64,000 bases of DNA from HKCCE3408 sp039191215. GTDB taxonomy: Bacteria > Pseudomonadota > Alphaproteobacteria > Rhodobacterales > Rhodobacteraceae. A program made the position numbers and the translations under genes. The notes beneath the pieces were generated by a model. The model made no database searches and was not told the DNA's origin. It saw only the letters and a program-made list of their open reading frames with translations. This document shows positions 53,858 to 63,137 of this stretch, in pieces (the first letter of the stretch is position 1; each line of letters begins with the position of its first letter). The stretch lies in the NCBI GenBank assembly GCA_039191215.1, contig JBCCXT010000012.1, positions 15,258 to 79,257 of the forward strand, in the 5' to 3' direction.

Positions 53858-55081
53858 CTAACCGGCCAATTCGGCGCGATTCAGCGCACAATGGCTCCAA
53901 AGTGTGTCCATTGCATGGACCAGGGCGTCGACCATTTCAGGTCCGTGGACGGGTGAGGGCGTGAACCGCAGCCGTTCTGTGCCCCGTGGGACGGTCGGAT
54001 AGTTGATCGGCTGCACATAAATGCTGTGATTCTCCAGCAGCATGTCAGAGATCCCCTTGGTATGCACCGGATCACCGACCATAACCGGGACGATGTGGCT
54101 GCCATGATCGATGATCGGCAGGCCGAGGCCCTTCAGCCGGTATTTCAGCACCTTCGCGCGCTCTTGGTGCAGGTCGCGCAAGGCCTGATCAGTTTTCAGA
54201 TGCGCCACGCTGGCAGCCGCGCCCGCCGCGACAACCGGCGGCAGCGAGGTTGTGAAGATAAATCCCGGGGCATACGAGCGGATCGCGTCACACATCCGCA
54301 CGCTGGCCGCGATATAGCCGCCATGCACGCCAAACGCTTTGCCCAAGGTCCCGTTGATGATGTCAATGCGGTGGCCGAGCCGGTCGCGTTCGGCCACACC
54401 GCCGCCACGGGGCCCATACATGCCGACCGCATGCACTTCGTCAAGATAGGTCAGCGCGCCGAATTCCTCCGCCAGATCGCAGATCGCTTCGATCGGCCCG
54501 AAATCGCCATCCATTGAATAGATCGATTCGAACGCAATGAGCTTTGGTGCGGCCGGATCATCGCCGGCAAGCTTGGCGCGCAGATCGTCTACGTCATTGT
54601 GCTTGAAGACCCGCTTTGAGCCGCCATTGCGCCGAATGCCCTCAATCATCGAGGCGTGGTTGAGCGAATCCGAATAAATGATCAAGCCGGGAAAAAGCTT
54701 CGGCAACGTGCTCAGTGTCGCGTCATTGGCGATGTAGGCCGAGGTGAACAAAAGAGCGGCCTCTTTGCCGTGCAGATCGCTGAGTTCCGCCTCCAACCGC
54801 TTGTGATAGACCGTCGTGCCAGAGATGTTGCGCGTCCCGCCCGACCCTGCACCGGTCGCTTCCAGCGCCTCGTGCATGGCGGCAAGCACAGCTGGGTGCT
54901 GGCCCATGCCAAGATAGTCGTTGCCGCACCAAACGGTGATCTGTTGCTCCGTCCTGTCCGGGCGGATCCAGACCGCATGGGGAAACTGGCCGCGACGGCG
55001 CTCGATCTCGATGAACGTTCGGTAACGCCCCTCCTGATGCAGCTGGTCGATGGCAGTCTCAAGCGCGGTATCGTAGTCCAC
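53858..55081 (-). CDS. hemA: 5-aminolevulinate synthase
   Basis: A 407-residue ALAS. GTG 55081 is chosen: GGAGA lies 6-10 bases upstream and translation then gives MDYDTALETAIDQLHQEGRY, the usual start; the ATG at 55111 would add ten unrelated residues. The PLP lysine is Lys248 in NGTLGKAFGVHGGY, at the position known in Rhodobacter capsulatus ALAS; also YLDEVHAVGMYGPRG and GSGGTRNISGTT. It condenses glycine and succinyl-CoA, the first step of haem (and bacteriochlorophyll) synthesis. A perfect FNR-type box lies 127 bases upstream. Confidence 0.97.
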   Translation of the reverse strand: MDYDTALETAIDQLHQEGRYRTFIEIERRRGQFPHAVWIRPDRTEQQITVWCGNDYLGMGQHPAVLAAMHEALEATGAGSGGTRNISGTTVYHKRLEAELSDLHGKEAALLFTSAYIANDATLSTLPKLFPGLIIYSDSLNHASMIEGIRRNGGSKRVFKHNDVDDLRAKLAGDDPAAPKLIAFESIYSMDGDFGPIEAICDLAEEFGALTYLDEVHAVGMYGPRGGGVAERDRLGHRIDIINGTLGKAFGVHGGYIAASVRMCDAIRSYAPGFIFTTSLPPVVAAGAAASVAHLKTDQALRDLHQERAKVLKYRLKGLGLPIIDHGSHIVPVMVGDPVHTKGISDMLLENHSIYVQPINYPTVPRGTERLRFTPSPVHGPEMVDALVHAMDTLWSHCALNRAELAG

Positions 55082-55207
55082 TGGCGTCTCCGTTTCGGGC
55101 CACATGCCCAAGAGATAGTGCTCGCTTAGCGCGGGTTTGCGCTTCGTCCAGGCACATGTAGCGGTCTAAACCGCAAGAACAAAGTAGCATAATGCCGCGC
55201 TTAGGCT

Positions 55208-55221
55208 TTGATCTGCATCAA
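55208..55221. promoter_or_regulatory. FNR/FnrL-type box upstream of hemA
   Basis: TTGAT-CTGC-ATCAA matches the FNR consensus exactly and is symmetric one base further each side. It lies 127 bases before the hemA start. FnrL is known to control hemA in Rhodobacter sphaeroides, so oxygen-responsive control of hemA here is likely. Confidence 0.85.
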
Positions 55222-55224
55222 AAC

Positions 55225-55842
55225 CTAACGGTCAGCGACGACCGCCTGACAATCGGCCTGTCCGCAGGCCGCTTGCGCCGTCTCGGCACTGGGCCCGATC
55301 CCGAACCTGCCTGTCGCATAAGAAATTGCGAAATAGCGCGGCTGATCGGCCTGCCTGAACTCGGTCTGAAGCGCTGCCGCCGCGCCGGAGCTCATTTGCA
55401 ACGCTGCCCCCGGCGCCCAGCCTGCCGGGCGCACGACCAACACGATGACACACGGCGTTGCGTCGGCCGCACGTGCCGCATCGCAGCGCGCCAAGGCGTC
55501 GGCAGAGGCGCTGGCCTCGTCGTGGAAATTGCCGACCGCAACAGTGGTCTGTGGATCGGCCAGCCCGTTATCAGGCGCAATGGCCAGGGCGCCGTAAAAG
55601 ACCATCTGCGGCATCAACCCTTCGCTGATGGCCGTAGATAACAGCGCTACCTGACCTTCGCTCAACGATGGATGCGGCGTGACGACACTCTCAACATCCG
55701 CATCAGCAGGATAGATCAGCCGAAGCGCGTCGCGCCTACCCGGCAGTTCTTGAGCGAGGGCCGGCATTACGCCGGCGACCATGCCCGCAAACGCCAGGAG
55801 TAATCCCGCCCAGATACTTTGCACGTTGCGCCCGCCTGTCAT
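55225..55842 (-). CDS. Exported protein of unknown function, hemA neighbour
   Basis: A 205-residue protein with a signal peptide (NVQSIWAGLLLAFAGMVAGV, cleavage near ALA-QE, residues about 30-31). ATG 55842 is chosen; a start five codons upstream is possible. The mature part has two C-terminal cysteines (AACGQADCQ) and GALAIAPDNGLADP-like blocks. Rhodobacterales proteins of this type next to hemA are often labelled 5-aminolevulic acid synthase in databases, which this is not. Its stop is 3 bases from the FNR box. Confidence 0.65.
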   Translation of the reverse strand: MTGGRNVQSIWAGLLLAFAGMVAGVMPALAQELPGRRDALRLIYPADADVESVVTPHPSLSEGQVALLSTAISEGLMPQMVFYGALAIAPDNGLADPQTTVAVGNFHDEASASADALARCDAARAADATPCVIVLVVRPAGWAPGAALQMSSGAAAALQTEFRQADQPRYFAISYATGRFGIGPSAETAQAACGQADCQAVVADR

Positions 55843-55960
55843 CCTGCCCGACCTCAATTTTTCCGCGCTCTTGACCTAGCCCAAGGCGACGCAGGCTGAC
55901 AACCGAAAGCCGCAGCCGGGCCGCGTTCCATGGCAATGCGGGTCGACGAACGCTGCGCCG

Positions 55961-57379
55961 TCAGGCGTGGCCCGAGGAGGCGCGCCCGTCGCCGGCCGGT
56001 GCAATACCGCCCGCGCGCGCCGCGCGGCGCATCCGCGCCAGCCGCGCCAGCCGCGCCCAAAACCGCGGCAGCATAAGGGCAGCCGCCGCAACCAATCCAA
56101 CCACCAGGCCAAGCCAAATGCCGGGCCCATCAAGGCCTGCCACAAACCCCAAAAAATAGCTGGCCGGCAGGCCCACAGCCCAATAACTAACCGCCGCAAA
56201 AACCATCGGCATCCGGGTATCCTGCAAGCCCCTTAACAGGCCGATCGCGATAACCTGTGCGGCATCTGCAAGCTGAAAGAGCGCGCCCACCGCCAGCAGC
56301 GCCACGCCGATCGCAATGATTGCGCCGCGTTCAGGCTCAGCTGGGTCAAGAAACAGGCCAATAAGCAACTCCGGCACACCCAGAAACAGCGCCACAGTCA
56401 AACCGACCATCGCACCCGATAGAATCAATGCCGCCAGCGCGCCGTCCCGCAACCCATCGAAATCCTGGCGCCCGAAGGCGCGCCCGGCCCGTACCGTGGC
56501 CGCGGAACTCAACCCCAGATGCACCATAAACGTGACCGAGGCGATCTGTAGCGCGACCCCATGGGCCGCAAGCTCAACCGTGCCGAGCCAGCCCATCATC
56601 AGCGAGGCGGCTGAAAAAAGACCGACCTCGGCCAATTGTGTCAACCCAATGGGCCATCCCAACGTAAAAACCGCGGCAAAACCCGGCCAATCAAGCCGCC
56701 AGAGCCGGGCAAAGAGCGCGTAGACACGCAACGCTCTGGCACGCGCAGCGTAAACGCCCAAAACCAGACAGATCAACAAATTGGTGCCCAGAGAGGCAAC
56801 AGCCGCACCTGCGATGCCAAGCTCTGGCGCGCCCATATTGCCAAAGATCAACAACCAGTTCAGCAGCGCGTTCAAGCCCGCCCCTGCCAGCGTCGCCGAA
56901 AGCACTGGCCCGGTTCGCTCCAACGCCGACAAAAAGCTCTTCAGGACCATAAGGATCAGCGAGAAAGCCATCGCGGCACCAGCGATGCGCAAATAGACCC
57001 GCGCGCCGGCAGCGACTTCCTCGGTCTGACCCAAGGCCAGCAGAATGGGCTCGGCAAACCAAAAGAGCGGGTAAATCGCCACGCCGGTCAAAGCGGCAAG
57101 CCATAGCCCCATCCGGGTCACACGCCGCACTTGCGCCTCATTGCCCTCTGCCGCCGCGCGGGCCACCATGGGCATCACCGCCAGCGCCGAGCCGGAGCCC
57201 AAAACAAAGGCGACAAAATAAAGCGTCGCGCCCAGCGTCACCGCGGCCAGCGCCTCGACCGAATACCAGCCCAACATCACCGTGTCGGTGATCGAGATGG
57301 CCTGTTGCGCGAGGTGGCTGCCGATCAGCGGCAAGGCGAGCACGGTCAGCGCGCGGATATGCGGGCGAAGCCGGGTCAT
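55961..57379 (-). CDS. MATE-family multidrug exporter
   Basis: A 472-residue integral membrane protein with 12 predicted helices in two MatE halves. Helix 1 begins with ALPLIGSHLAQQAISITDTV, the MATE N-terminal pattern, and the second half repeats with LGWPIGLTQLAEVG. It resembles NorM-type Na+ or H+ antiporters for cationic drugs. The C-terminal end is Arg/Ala-rich with no further domain. The substrate is unknown. Confidence 0.93.
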   Translation of the reverse strand: MTRLRPHIRALTVLALPLIGSHLAQQAISITDTVMLGWYSVEALAAVTLGATLYFVAFVLGSGSALAVMPMVARAAAEGNEAQVRRVTRMGLWLAALTGVAIYPLFWFAEPILLALGQTEEVAAGARVYLRIAGAAMAFSLILMVLKSFLSALERTGPVLSATLAGAGLNALLNWLLIFGNMGAPELGIAGAAVASLGTNLLICLVLGVYAARARALRVYALFARLWRLDWPGFAAVFTLGWPIGLTQLAEVGLFSAASLMMGWLGTVELAAHGVALQIASVTFMVHLGLSSAATVRAGRAFGRQDFDGLRDGALAALILSGAMVGLTVALFLGVPELLIGLFLDPAEPERGAIIAIGVALLAVGALFQLADAAQVIAIGLLRGLQDTRMPMVFAAVSYWAVGLPASYFLGFVAGLDGPGIWLGLVVGLVAAAALMLPRFWARLARLARMRRAARAGGIAPAGDGRASSGHA

Positions 57380-57541
57380 GCGCCGCGCCTTACCCCGCGC
57401 GGGTCCCTACGACAAGGCAGCAGCACGCTTATTGTTCGCTGGCGCTAAATCGATTGTCGCCGCGTTACGCGTTTATCCGCCACAATTATGCCCTAAACTG
57501 CACGGCATTATGGCAGCGCTTGTAGAAGGACTTGGTGCGCA

Positions 57542-58021
57542 ATGGATTGGTCGGCAAAAAGCTTCTGGACTGAAGACGACGGCGCAATCACGGTTGATTG
57601 GGTCGTTTTATCGGCTGGGGCCGTGTCGATGGCAATCGCGGCGACAGCGGTCATTGGTGACGGCTTGCAGGGCCTGACATCGAACCTCGAAGCGCAACTG
57701 CGTTCGCAACAAATCTCCGATGCGTTTGTGCAATTTGTGCCGATCCATTTTGACACGCTCTATGACTTAGGGATCCTGACGCCCGAAGAAGCGGAAACTG
57801 CATTTGGTGAAGCCAACGCGCTGACCAATCTTGCCATCGTCGAGCAGCTTGATGCCTATATTCAAAAGGTCACAAATGGCGAGCAAATCAGCGATACCGA
57901 AATCGCCGATGCCTACGCGCTGGCTTCGGTCGCGTATCAGCGCAACATCGTCGATGACGAACTGATCGAGTATTATTTCTCCGGCGAGAGCGGCGACCAA
58001 AACTACGTTTCGACCAACTAA
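57542..58021 (+). CDS. Small membrane protein with pilin-like N-terminus
   Basis: A 159-residue protein with ATG 57542 and AGAAGGA about 12 bases upstream. A short polar leader (MDWSAKSFWTEDDG) ends in Gly, followed by AITVDW and a hydrophobic helix (VVLSAGAVSMAIAATAVI). That fits the G/xxxx(E/D)(Y/W) leader pattern of Flp-type prepilins processed by a type IV prepilin peptidase. The rest is a longer soluble acidic domain with no cysteines, which Flp pilins do not have. A pseudopilin-like protein is a hypothesis; no tad genes are nearby. Confidence 0.6.
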   Translation: MDWSAKSFWTEDDGAITVDWVVLSAGAVSMAIAATAVIGDGLQGLTSNLEAQLRSQQISDAFVQFVPIHFDTLYDLGILTPEEAETAFGEANALTNLAIVEQLDAYIQKVTNGEQISDTEIADAYALASVAYQRNIVDDELIEYYFSGESGDQNYVSTN

Positions 58022-58104
58022 GGCCGCTTCACGCCGTTCAACTCTTGCGAAATACCGCGCCCTTTGGGCATTCTCGGCCACACCAAAGTAAACGGAGTGT
58101 GCCA

Positions 58105-58476
58105 ATGCCATTGCGCCGCCTAGCCGTCTTTTCGTTAATCCTACTCTTTGCGATCAGTGGCTGCATCCCGATTGTGGACGTAATCGAGCGCCCCTTCCCG
58201 ACATCGACAACTGACCCGAATGCGCCAGTTCTGCCTCCCGTATCAGCCCTGCCGCCCGCGGATTTCGTTTCCGTTCGCCTGGTTGATGGCAGCCCTGGCT
58301 TGGCCCTTTGGTGCGATGTTCGCGGCGATTGTATCGAGGCGGCGCGCATCCTGTGCGACAACCGCCAATCGATCCGCAGCGAGTTTGATATCGACCGCGC
58401 AAGTCCGGGTGCGGCACAGTATTTCAATCAATCTGGTAATGCCGCCCACCAGCTGACGGTGAGCTGCCCGGTTTGA
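58105..58476 (+). CDS. Small lipoprotein, function unknown
   Basis: A 123-residue protein from ATG 58105 with CGGAG upstream. A basic start and hydrophobic helix (RRLAVFSLILLFAISGC) end in a lipobox, I-S-G-C, so Cys19 is likely acylated. A Pro/Thr-rich spacer (PFPTSTTDPNAPVLPPVSAL) precedes a small Cys-containing domain with CDVRGDCIEAARILC. It follows the pilin-like gene by 83 bases and may belong with it at the envelope. Family not recognised. Confidence 0.7.
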   Translation: MPLRRLAVFSLILLFAISGCIPIVDVIERPFPTSTTDPNAPVLPPVSALPPADFVSVRLVDGSPGLALWCDVRGDCIEAARILCDNRQSIRSEFDIDRASPGAAQYFNQSGNAAHQLTVSCPV

Positions 58477-58727
58477 CAAAAATGCGTGCCCGGCCTCTCA
58501 AAGCCGAGGGGCCGTCATCGATCGGTAATGCTAACCGAATGGCGCTGTGACGGCTCAGCCGCCGACGAGTCGTACGACCATCGCCCATCGACACCTAGCG
58601 ATTAGAGGTCGCAATCCAGCGCGGGCCTGCGCCAGGCTGAGACCTACTGCTGGGAACGGATTGGATGTCGACCGTCCCTTCAGTCCCGCTATGGCCGCGC
58701 GTCTGCCGTGGTGGAGCGCGGCTGCAG

Positions 58728-60065
58728 TCAAGCCGCTTTACTGCTTTGCTCCAGCGCCAATGTGAATTGATCCAGCGCCGAGCGCAATTCAGTAGCCTCA
58801 CTGGCAAGCTGCTGGCATGTATCGATATTTTGGTTGACCATCGCGGCGTTTGACTGTGTCACGCCGTCGATTTCAGTGAGCGCAGTGTCGATTTCGTTCA
58901 ACCGGCCAGCCTGTTCGGTCACGCCGACGGCGATATCAGCGATCCCTTCGGACACTTTACCGACGCGGTCGAGGATTTGGGTCAATTCATCACCCGTGCG
59001 CCGGACAAGTTGCACGCCTTCAGCAACCTGTTCAGAGCTTCCCTCAATCAGCGCCTTGATCTCGCGCGCAGATTCTGCGGCACGCTGCGCCAAGCCACGA
59101 ACTTCCTGGGCAACAACGGCAAAGCCGCGGCCAGCCTCGCCCGCGCGCGCTGCCTCAACGCCCGCATTCAATGCCAAGAGGCTGGTCTGGAACGAGATAT
59201 CGTCGATCACGGAGACGATCTTGGCGATCTCGGCTGAGTTCTTTTCCAGCCGGTCCATCGCATCAATTGCACTCACCACAACTTCGCGGCTTGTCCGCGT
59301 CGCCTCCAACGTACGAGAGGTATCGCCTTCCATACCGCGCACCTGCTCAGCCCGCTCACGCGCATCGTCGGTCAGTCCGCGCACCGCCGCAGCGGTCTCT
59401 TCTACCGCAGCGGCTTGCGTCTCCGTTCTGTTCGACAGGTCCATTGAGGCGGATTCGAGCGTTTGCGCCGCCGACGAAACCGACGCACTGACCTGGCCGG
59501 AACGGGCCAGCGTCTCATCAAGCTTGGTCACGGCCTCATTATAGAGCCGCGCAAGTTCGGCACTGGCCTCTGACGCGGTTTCCACGCGATAGGACATATC
59601 GCCATTCTTCAGTTGCGTCAGGCCGTGTTTGATCGCGTTGACGACACGTTCAGCCTCCACGTGGTCCGTGACATCCACCGCAACCTTGGAGACACGCGAA
59701 ATTTCGCCATCGGGGTTTCTCGACGGCGCATAAGTGGCCTTGATCCAAATCTCGCTGCCGTCTTTGCGCAACCGCTTAAAACGATCGCTGAACGCCTCAC
59801 CAGAAGCCAAGCGCTGCCAAAATTCCTTGTATTCGTCGCTCTTGATCAGCTCAGGGTCGCAGAACATGGAATGGTGGCGATCTTTGACCTCCTCCAGCGT
59901 ATACCCCATCGCGTCCAGGAAATTGTCATTGGCGAACAGAATTGTACCGTCGGGCTGGAAGTGGATCACTGCTTGGAAGGTGTTGACCAGATTTGCCAAG
60001 GCATCCTCAGCCCGGCGATGACCGCGTCTGCGTTCACCCGTGTGCTTCTTTGCAAACAACTTCAT
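58728..60065 (-). CDS. Soluble PAS-domain methyl-accepting chemotaxis protein
   Basis: A 445-residue chemoreceptor from ATG 60065 (GAGG 9 bases upstream). The N-terminus has no membrane helix. A PAS domain at about residues 20-130 (FQAVIHFQPDGTILFANDNF, then YAPSRNPDGEISRVSKVAVD) can bind haem or flavin, followed by a HAMP-like segment, and the signalling domain with the tip ISFQTSLLALNAGVEAARAG near residue 295. It lacks a C-terminal CheR/CheB docking pentapeptide. It likely senses an internal signal such as oxygen or redox. It is divergent from parE. Confidence 0.9.
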   Translation of the reverse strand: MKLFAKKHTGERRRGHRRAEDALANLVNTFQAVIHFQPDGTILFANDNFLDAMGYTLEEVKDRHHSMFCDPELIKSDEYKEFWQRLASGEAFSDRFKRLRKDGSEIWIKATYAPSRNPDGEISRVSKVAVDVTDHVEAERVVNAIKHGLTQLKNGDMSYRVETASEASAELARLYNEAVTKLDETLARSGQVSASVSSAAQTLESASMDLSNRTETQAAAVEETAAAVRGLTDDARERAEQVRGMEGDTSRTLEATRTSREVVVSAIDAMDRLEKNSAEIAKIVSVIDDISFQTSLLALNAGVEAARAGEAGRGFAVVAQEVRGLAQRAAESAREIKALIEGSSEQVAEGVQLVRRTGDELTQILDRVGKVSEGIADIAVGVTEQAGRLNEIDTALTEIDGVTQSNAAMVNQNIDTCQQLASEATELRSALDQFTLALEQSSKAA

Positions 60066-60219
60066 CTCGACCTCGTGCATGTTCCACTTCGTCGCAGCGC
60101 TAGCCCCAAGGGTTGAAGATTCCATAAACACTGCGCCGCGACATCGCATGGCACCGCCCTTTCCCCAAACCCCAAAACCTGCGAACATACGCGCTGCAAA
60201 CCACAATATCGAGCATGAC

Positions 60220-62181
60220 ATGGCCGACGATCTGCTTTCCGGGACAAATCAGCCGCAAACCTACGATGCCGCTTCGATCGAAGTGCTCGAAGGGCTTGAG
60301 CCCGTTAGAAAAAGGCCTGGAATGTACATTGGCGGCACGGATGAGCGTGCTTTGCACCATCTCGTGGCAGAAGTTCTCGACAATTCGATGGATGAGGCCG
60401 TGGCGGGCCATGCAACGCGGATCGAGGTGGAGTTGCACGCCGACCATAGCGTCACAATCCGCGACAACGGGCGCGGCATCCCGGTCGAGCCGCATCCGAA
60501 ATTCCCTGATAAATCAGCGCTCGAAGTGATCCTGTGCACACTTCATGCCGGCGGGAAGTTTTCCGGCAAGGCTTACCAGACCTCCGGCGGATTGCACGGG
60601 GTCGGCGTTTCGGTCGTGAATGCGCTGAGCGACACGCTGACCGTCGAGGTTGCCCGCAACCGAGAGCTTTTCGCCCAAAGCTTTTCCCGCGGCGCGCCGC
60701 AGGGCCCGGTTGAGAAGATCGGCGCGGCACCCAATAAACGCGGCACTTCCGTAACCTTCCATGCCGACGGCCAAATCTTCGGTCAGCACCGCTTCAAACC
60801 GGCCCGGCTGATGAAGATGGTCCGATCCAAGGCCTATCTCTTTTCCGGCGTTGAGATCCGCTGGAAAACCGCCATCAATGATGGTGAGACACCGGCTGAG
60901 GCGACCTTCCATTTCCCCGGCGGGCTCAGCGACTATCTGGCTGAAACACTCGGTGCGGCGGCGACCTATGCCGATCAGCCCTTTGCCGGCAAAGTCGACT
61001 TCCAAGAACGGTTCGGCCAGCCCGGATCGGTCGAATGGGCGATCAATTGGACGCCTGCGCGCGATGGCTTCATCCAATCCTATTGCAATACCGTGCCCAC
61101 GCCCGAGGGCGGCACACATGAGGCAGGCTTCTGGGCCGCGATCCTGAAGGGCTTGAAAGCCTATGGCGATCTGGCAGGCTTGAAAAAAGCTGCCAATATC
61201 ACCCGCGATGATCTGACTTCGGGGGGCTGTGCCCTGGTTAGTTGTTTCATCCGGGAGCCAGAATTTGTCGGCCAAACCAAAGACCGACTGGCCACCACAG
61301 AGGCTGCCAAGCTCGTTGAAGCAGCCGTCCGAGACCGTTTTGACAGCTGGCTCGGCAATGACACCAAATCGGCAGGCGCGATCCTTGATTTTCTCATCCT
61401 GCGCGCCGAGGAGCGCTTGCGGCGACGCGCCGAGAAGGAAACCGCACGCAAATCGGCGACCAAGAAGCTGCGCCTGCCCGGCAAGCTGGTCGATTGCAGC
61501 CAGCAGGCGCGCGACGGGACAGAGCTATTCATCGTTGAGGGGGACTCGGCTGGTGGATCGGCCAAAATGGCGCGGGATCGTCGGACCCAGGCACTTCTGC
61601 CGCTGCGGGGCAAAATCCTCAACGTCTTGGGTGCGGCAAGCTCAAAGCTGGGCCAAAACGCGGAGATCTCCGACCTGTGCCAAGCGCTTGGCGTGCAGAT
61701 GGGCACCGGTTTCAACATCGAGGACCTGCGCTACGACAAGGTGATCATCATGACCGATGCCGATGTCGACGGCGCCCATATCGCGTCGCTCTTGATGACC
61801 TTCTTCTTCAGCCAAATGCGTCCCCTGATCGACCAAGGGCACCTGTATCTGGCCTGCCCGCCGCTCTATCGCCTAACCCAAGGCGCCACCCGCGTCTATT
61901 GCCTGGACGAGGCCGAACGCGACACCTGGCTCGACAAAGGCCTGGGCGGAAAGGGCAAAATCGATGTGAGCCGGTTCAAAGGCCTGGGCGAGATGGACGC
62001 CAAGGACCTCAAAGACACCACGATGAACCCTGAATCGCGGAAATTGATCCGGGTGAGCATCGACGAAGACGAGCCGGGCGAGACCGGGGATTTGGTGGAG
62101 AGGTTGATGGGCAAAAAACCCGAATTGCGGTTCCAGTATATCCAAGAGAACGCCCGGTTTGTGGAGGAGTTGGATGTTTGA
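60220..62181 (+). CDS. parE: DNA topoisomerase IV subunit B
   Basis: A 653-residue type IIA topoisomerase subunit from ATG 60220. The GHKL ATPase domain has EVLDNSMDEA, RDNGRGIPVE and GGLHGVGVSVVNALSD, and the TOPRIM domain has IVEGDSAGGSA, then TDADVDGAHI. Length and the KPELRFQYIQENA C-terminus fit ParE rather than GyrB, which has an insert. It decatenates daughter chromosomes with ParC. Its stop overlaps the next start. Confidence 0.95.
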   Translation: MADDLLSGTNQPQTYDAASIEVLEGLEPVRKRPGMYIGGTDERALHHLVAEVLDNSMDEAVAGHATRIEVELHADHSVTIRDNGRGIPVEPHPKFPDKSALEVILCTLHAGGKFSGKAYQTSGGLHGVGVSVVNALSDTLTVEVARNRELFAQSFSRGAPQGPVEKIGAAPNKRGTSVTFHADGQIFGQHRFKPARLMKMVRSKAYLFSGVEIRWKTAINDGETPAEATFHFPGGLSDYLAETLGAAATYADQPFAGKVDFQERFGQPGSVEWAINWTPARDGFIQSYCNTVPTPEGGTHEAGFWAAILKGLKAYGDLAGLKKAANITRDDLTSGGCALVSCFIREPEFVGQTKDRLATTEAAKLVEAAVRDRFDSWLGNDTKSAGAILDFLILRAEERLRRRAEKETARKSATKKLRLPGKLVDCSQQARDGTELFIVEGDSAGGSAKMARDRRTQALLPLRGKILNVLGAASSKLGQNAEISDLCQALGVQMGTGFNIEDLRYDKVIIMTDADVDGAHIASLLMTFFFSQMRPLIDQGHLYLACPPLYRLTQGATRVYCLDEAERDTWLDKGLGGKGKIDVSRFKGLGEMDAKDLKDTTMNPESRKLIRVSIDEDEPGETGDLVERLMGKKPELRFQYIQENARFVEELDV

Positions 62182-63137
62182 GTGATCCAAAGCGGCACCA
62201 CCATACGCCAGAGGCCTACCTAAAGCACTTTGTGGAAGATGATGGATGTGTCTCTTGCGTAAACTTGAACGGGCTCAAACGTTTCCAAACCGCTCCCAAA
62301 AACGTAGGAGTTATTGGGCACTTCAATACCGTCAAATTCGAGGACGGTTCGGTAGATCAAACGACACTTGAGCAGTTTTACAGCACGTTCGAAACTCAAT
62401 ATAACGATTGGCTTGAAGAAGCCAAAACGCCACCAGTGAGCCAAAGGGCTGTGGAGTTTTTCATCCAGTTTGCATCGATCCAGCGAATGCGAAGCCCAGG
62501 TGCAAGAAAAATCTTGGGTCCGTTGACCCTGCTGCTTCTCAAGGATCCCAAGTATCGTGAGTTGCAATCCGAGCTCACCGAAGAAGAAGCGGCTCTAGTA
62601 TCTCGCGCTCAATGCAACGACAGTGAAGCCATTGATCAAATTGGCATGCGGCTTTCTGGGCAACTGGGAATTGCAACTGCCTCGCAACTTGACGAAATGG
62701 AATTTGTTTTCCTAGTCACATCAGGAACAAAGCAACTGATAACGTGCGACAACCCCGTCTTCATTTGTGGGCTGCAAGTCTCAGGGAAGAAAGCAAGTAT
62801 AACTCTTCCCGTTCCTAACCAAAGGAAAATCCTTCTATTCCCTTTATCTAAATCCGTTTTGCTTTACGGTGACACCGCGACCAAATCGGAAATCGGTTTT
62901 CACACCTACAACAAGCGTGCCACCTGCACCTCGGGTATTTCCAAAAGGGTGAACCAAATCTTGTCAGCTCAGGCCACCGATCAAATCTATGCTGATTTAG
63001 AACGGCATTCGTATTTGCACCTCAACGCAAAAGGACTTCGTCCGGCAAACCTGCAACAATTTGAAAATGGTCTGCTTTCCAAATGGGTAAATGAGGCATT
63101 CAGGCTTATCCAACATCAACTCTACGCGGCTCACTAG
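62178..63137 (+). CDS. DUF4238-type protein, AT-richer accessory gene
   Basis: A 319-residue protein read from a TTG that overlaps the parE stop (TTGA). The start KRHHHTPEAYLKHFVEDDGC and later ITCDNPVFICG are features of the DUF4238 family, whose function is not known. Codon use is clearly different from neighbours: many A/T third positions (aaa, gtt, ctt, aat), giving a local drop in GC. This suggests recent acquisition, although it uses the parE transcript. Such proteins occur sporadically in bacteria and some lie near defence genes; I infer nothing more. Confidence 0.8.
   Translation: MSDPKRHHHTPEAYLKHFVEDDGCVSCVNLNGLKRFQTAPKNVGVIGHFNTVKFEDGSVDQTTLEQFYSTFETQYNDWLEEAKTPPVSQRAVEFFIQFASIQRMRSPGARKILGPLTLLLLKDPKYRELQSELTEEEAALVSRAQCNDSEAIDQIGMRLSGQLGIATASQLDEMEFVFLVTSGTKQLITCDNPVFICGLQVSGKKASITLPVPNQRKILLFPLSKSVLLYGDTATKSEIGFHTYNKRATCTSGISKRVNQILSAQATDQIYADLERHSYLHLNAKGLRPANLQQFENGLLSKWVNEAFRLIQHQLYAAH

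Noticed and set aside
55225..55842. The hemA neighbour as a second 5-aminolevulinate synthase
   Set aside because: It has a signal peptide and no PLP-enzyme motifs; such labels seem to be spread by adjacency to hemA.
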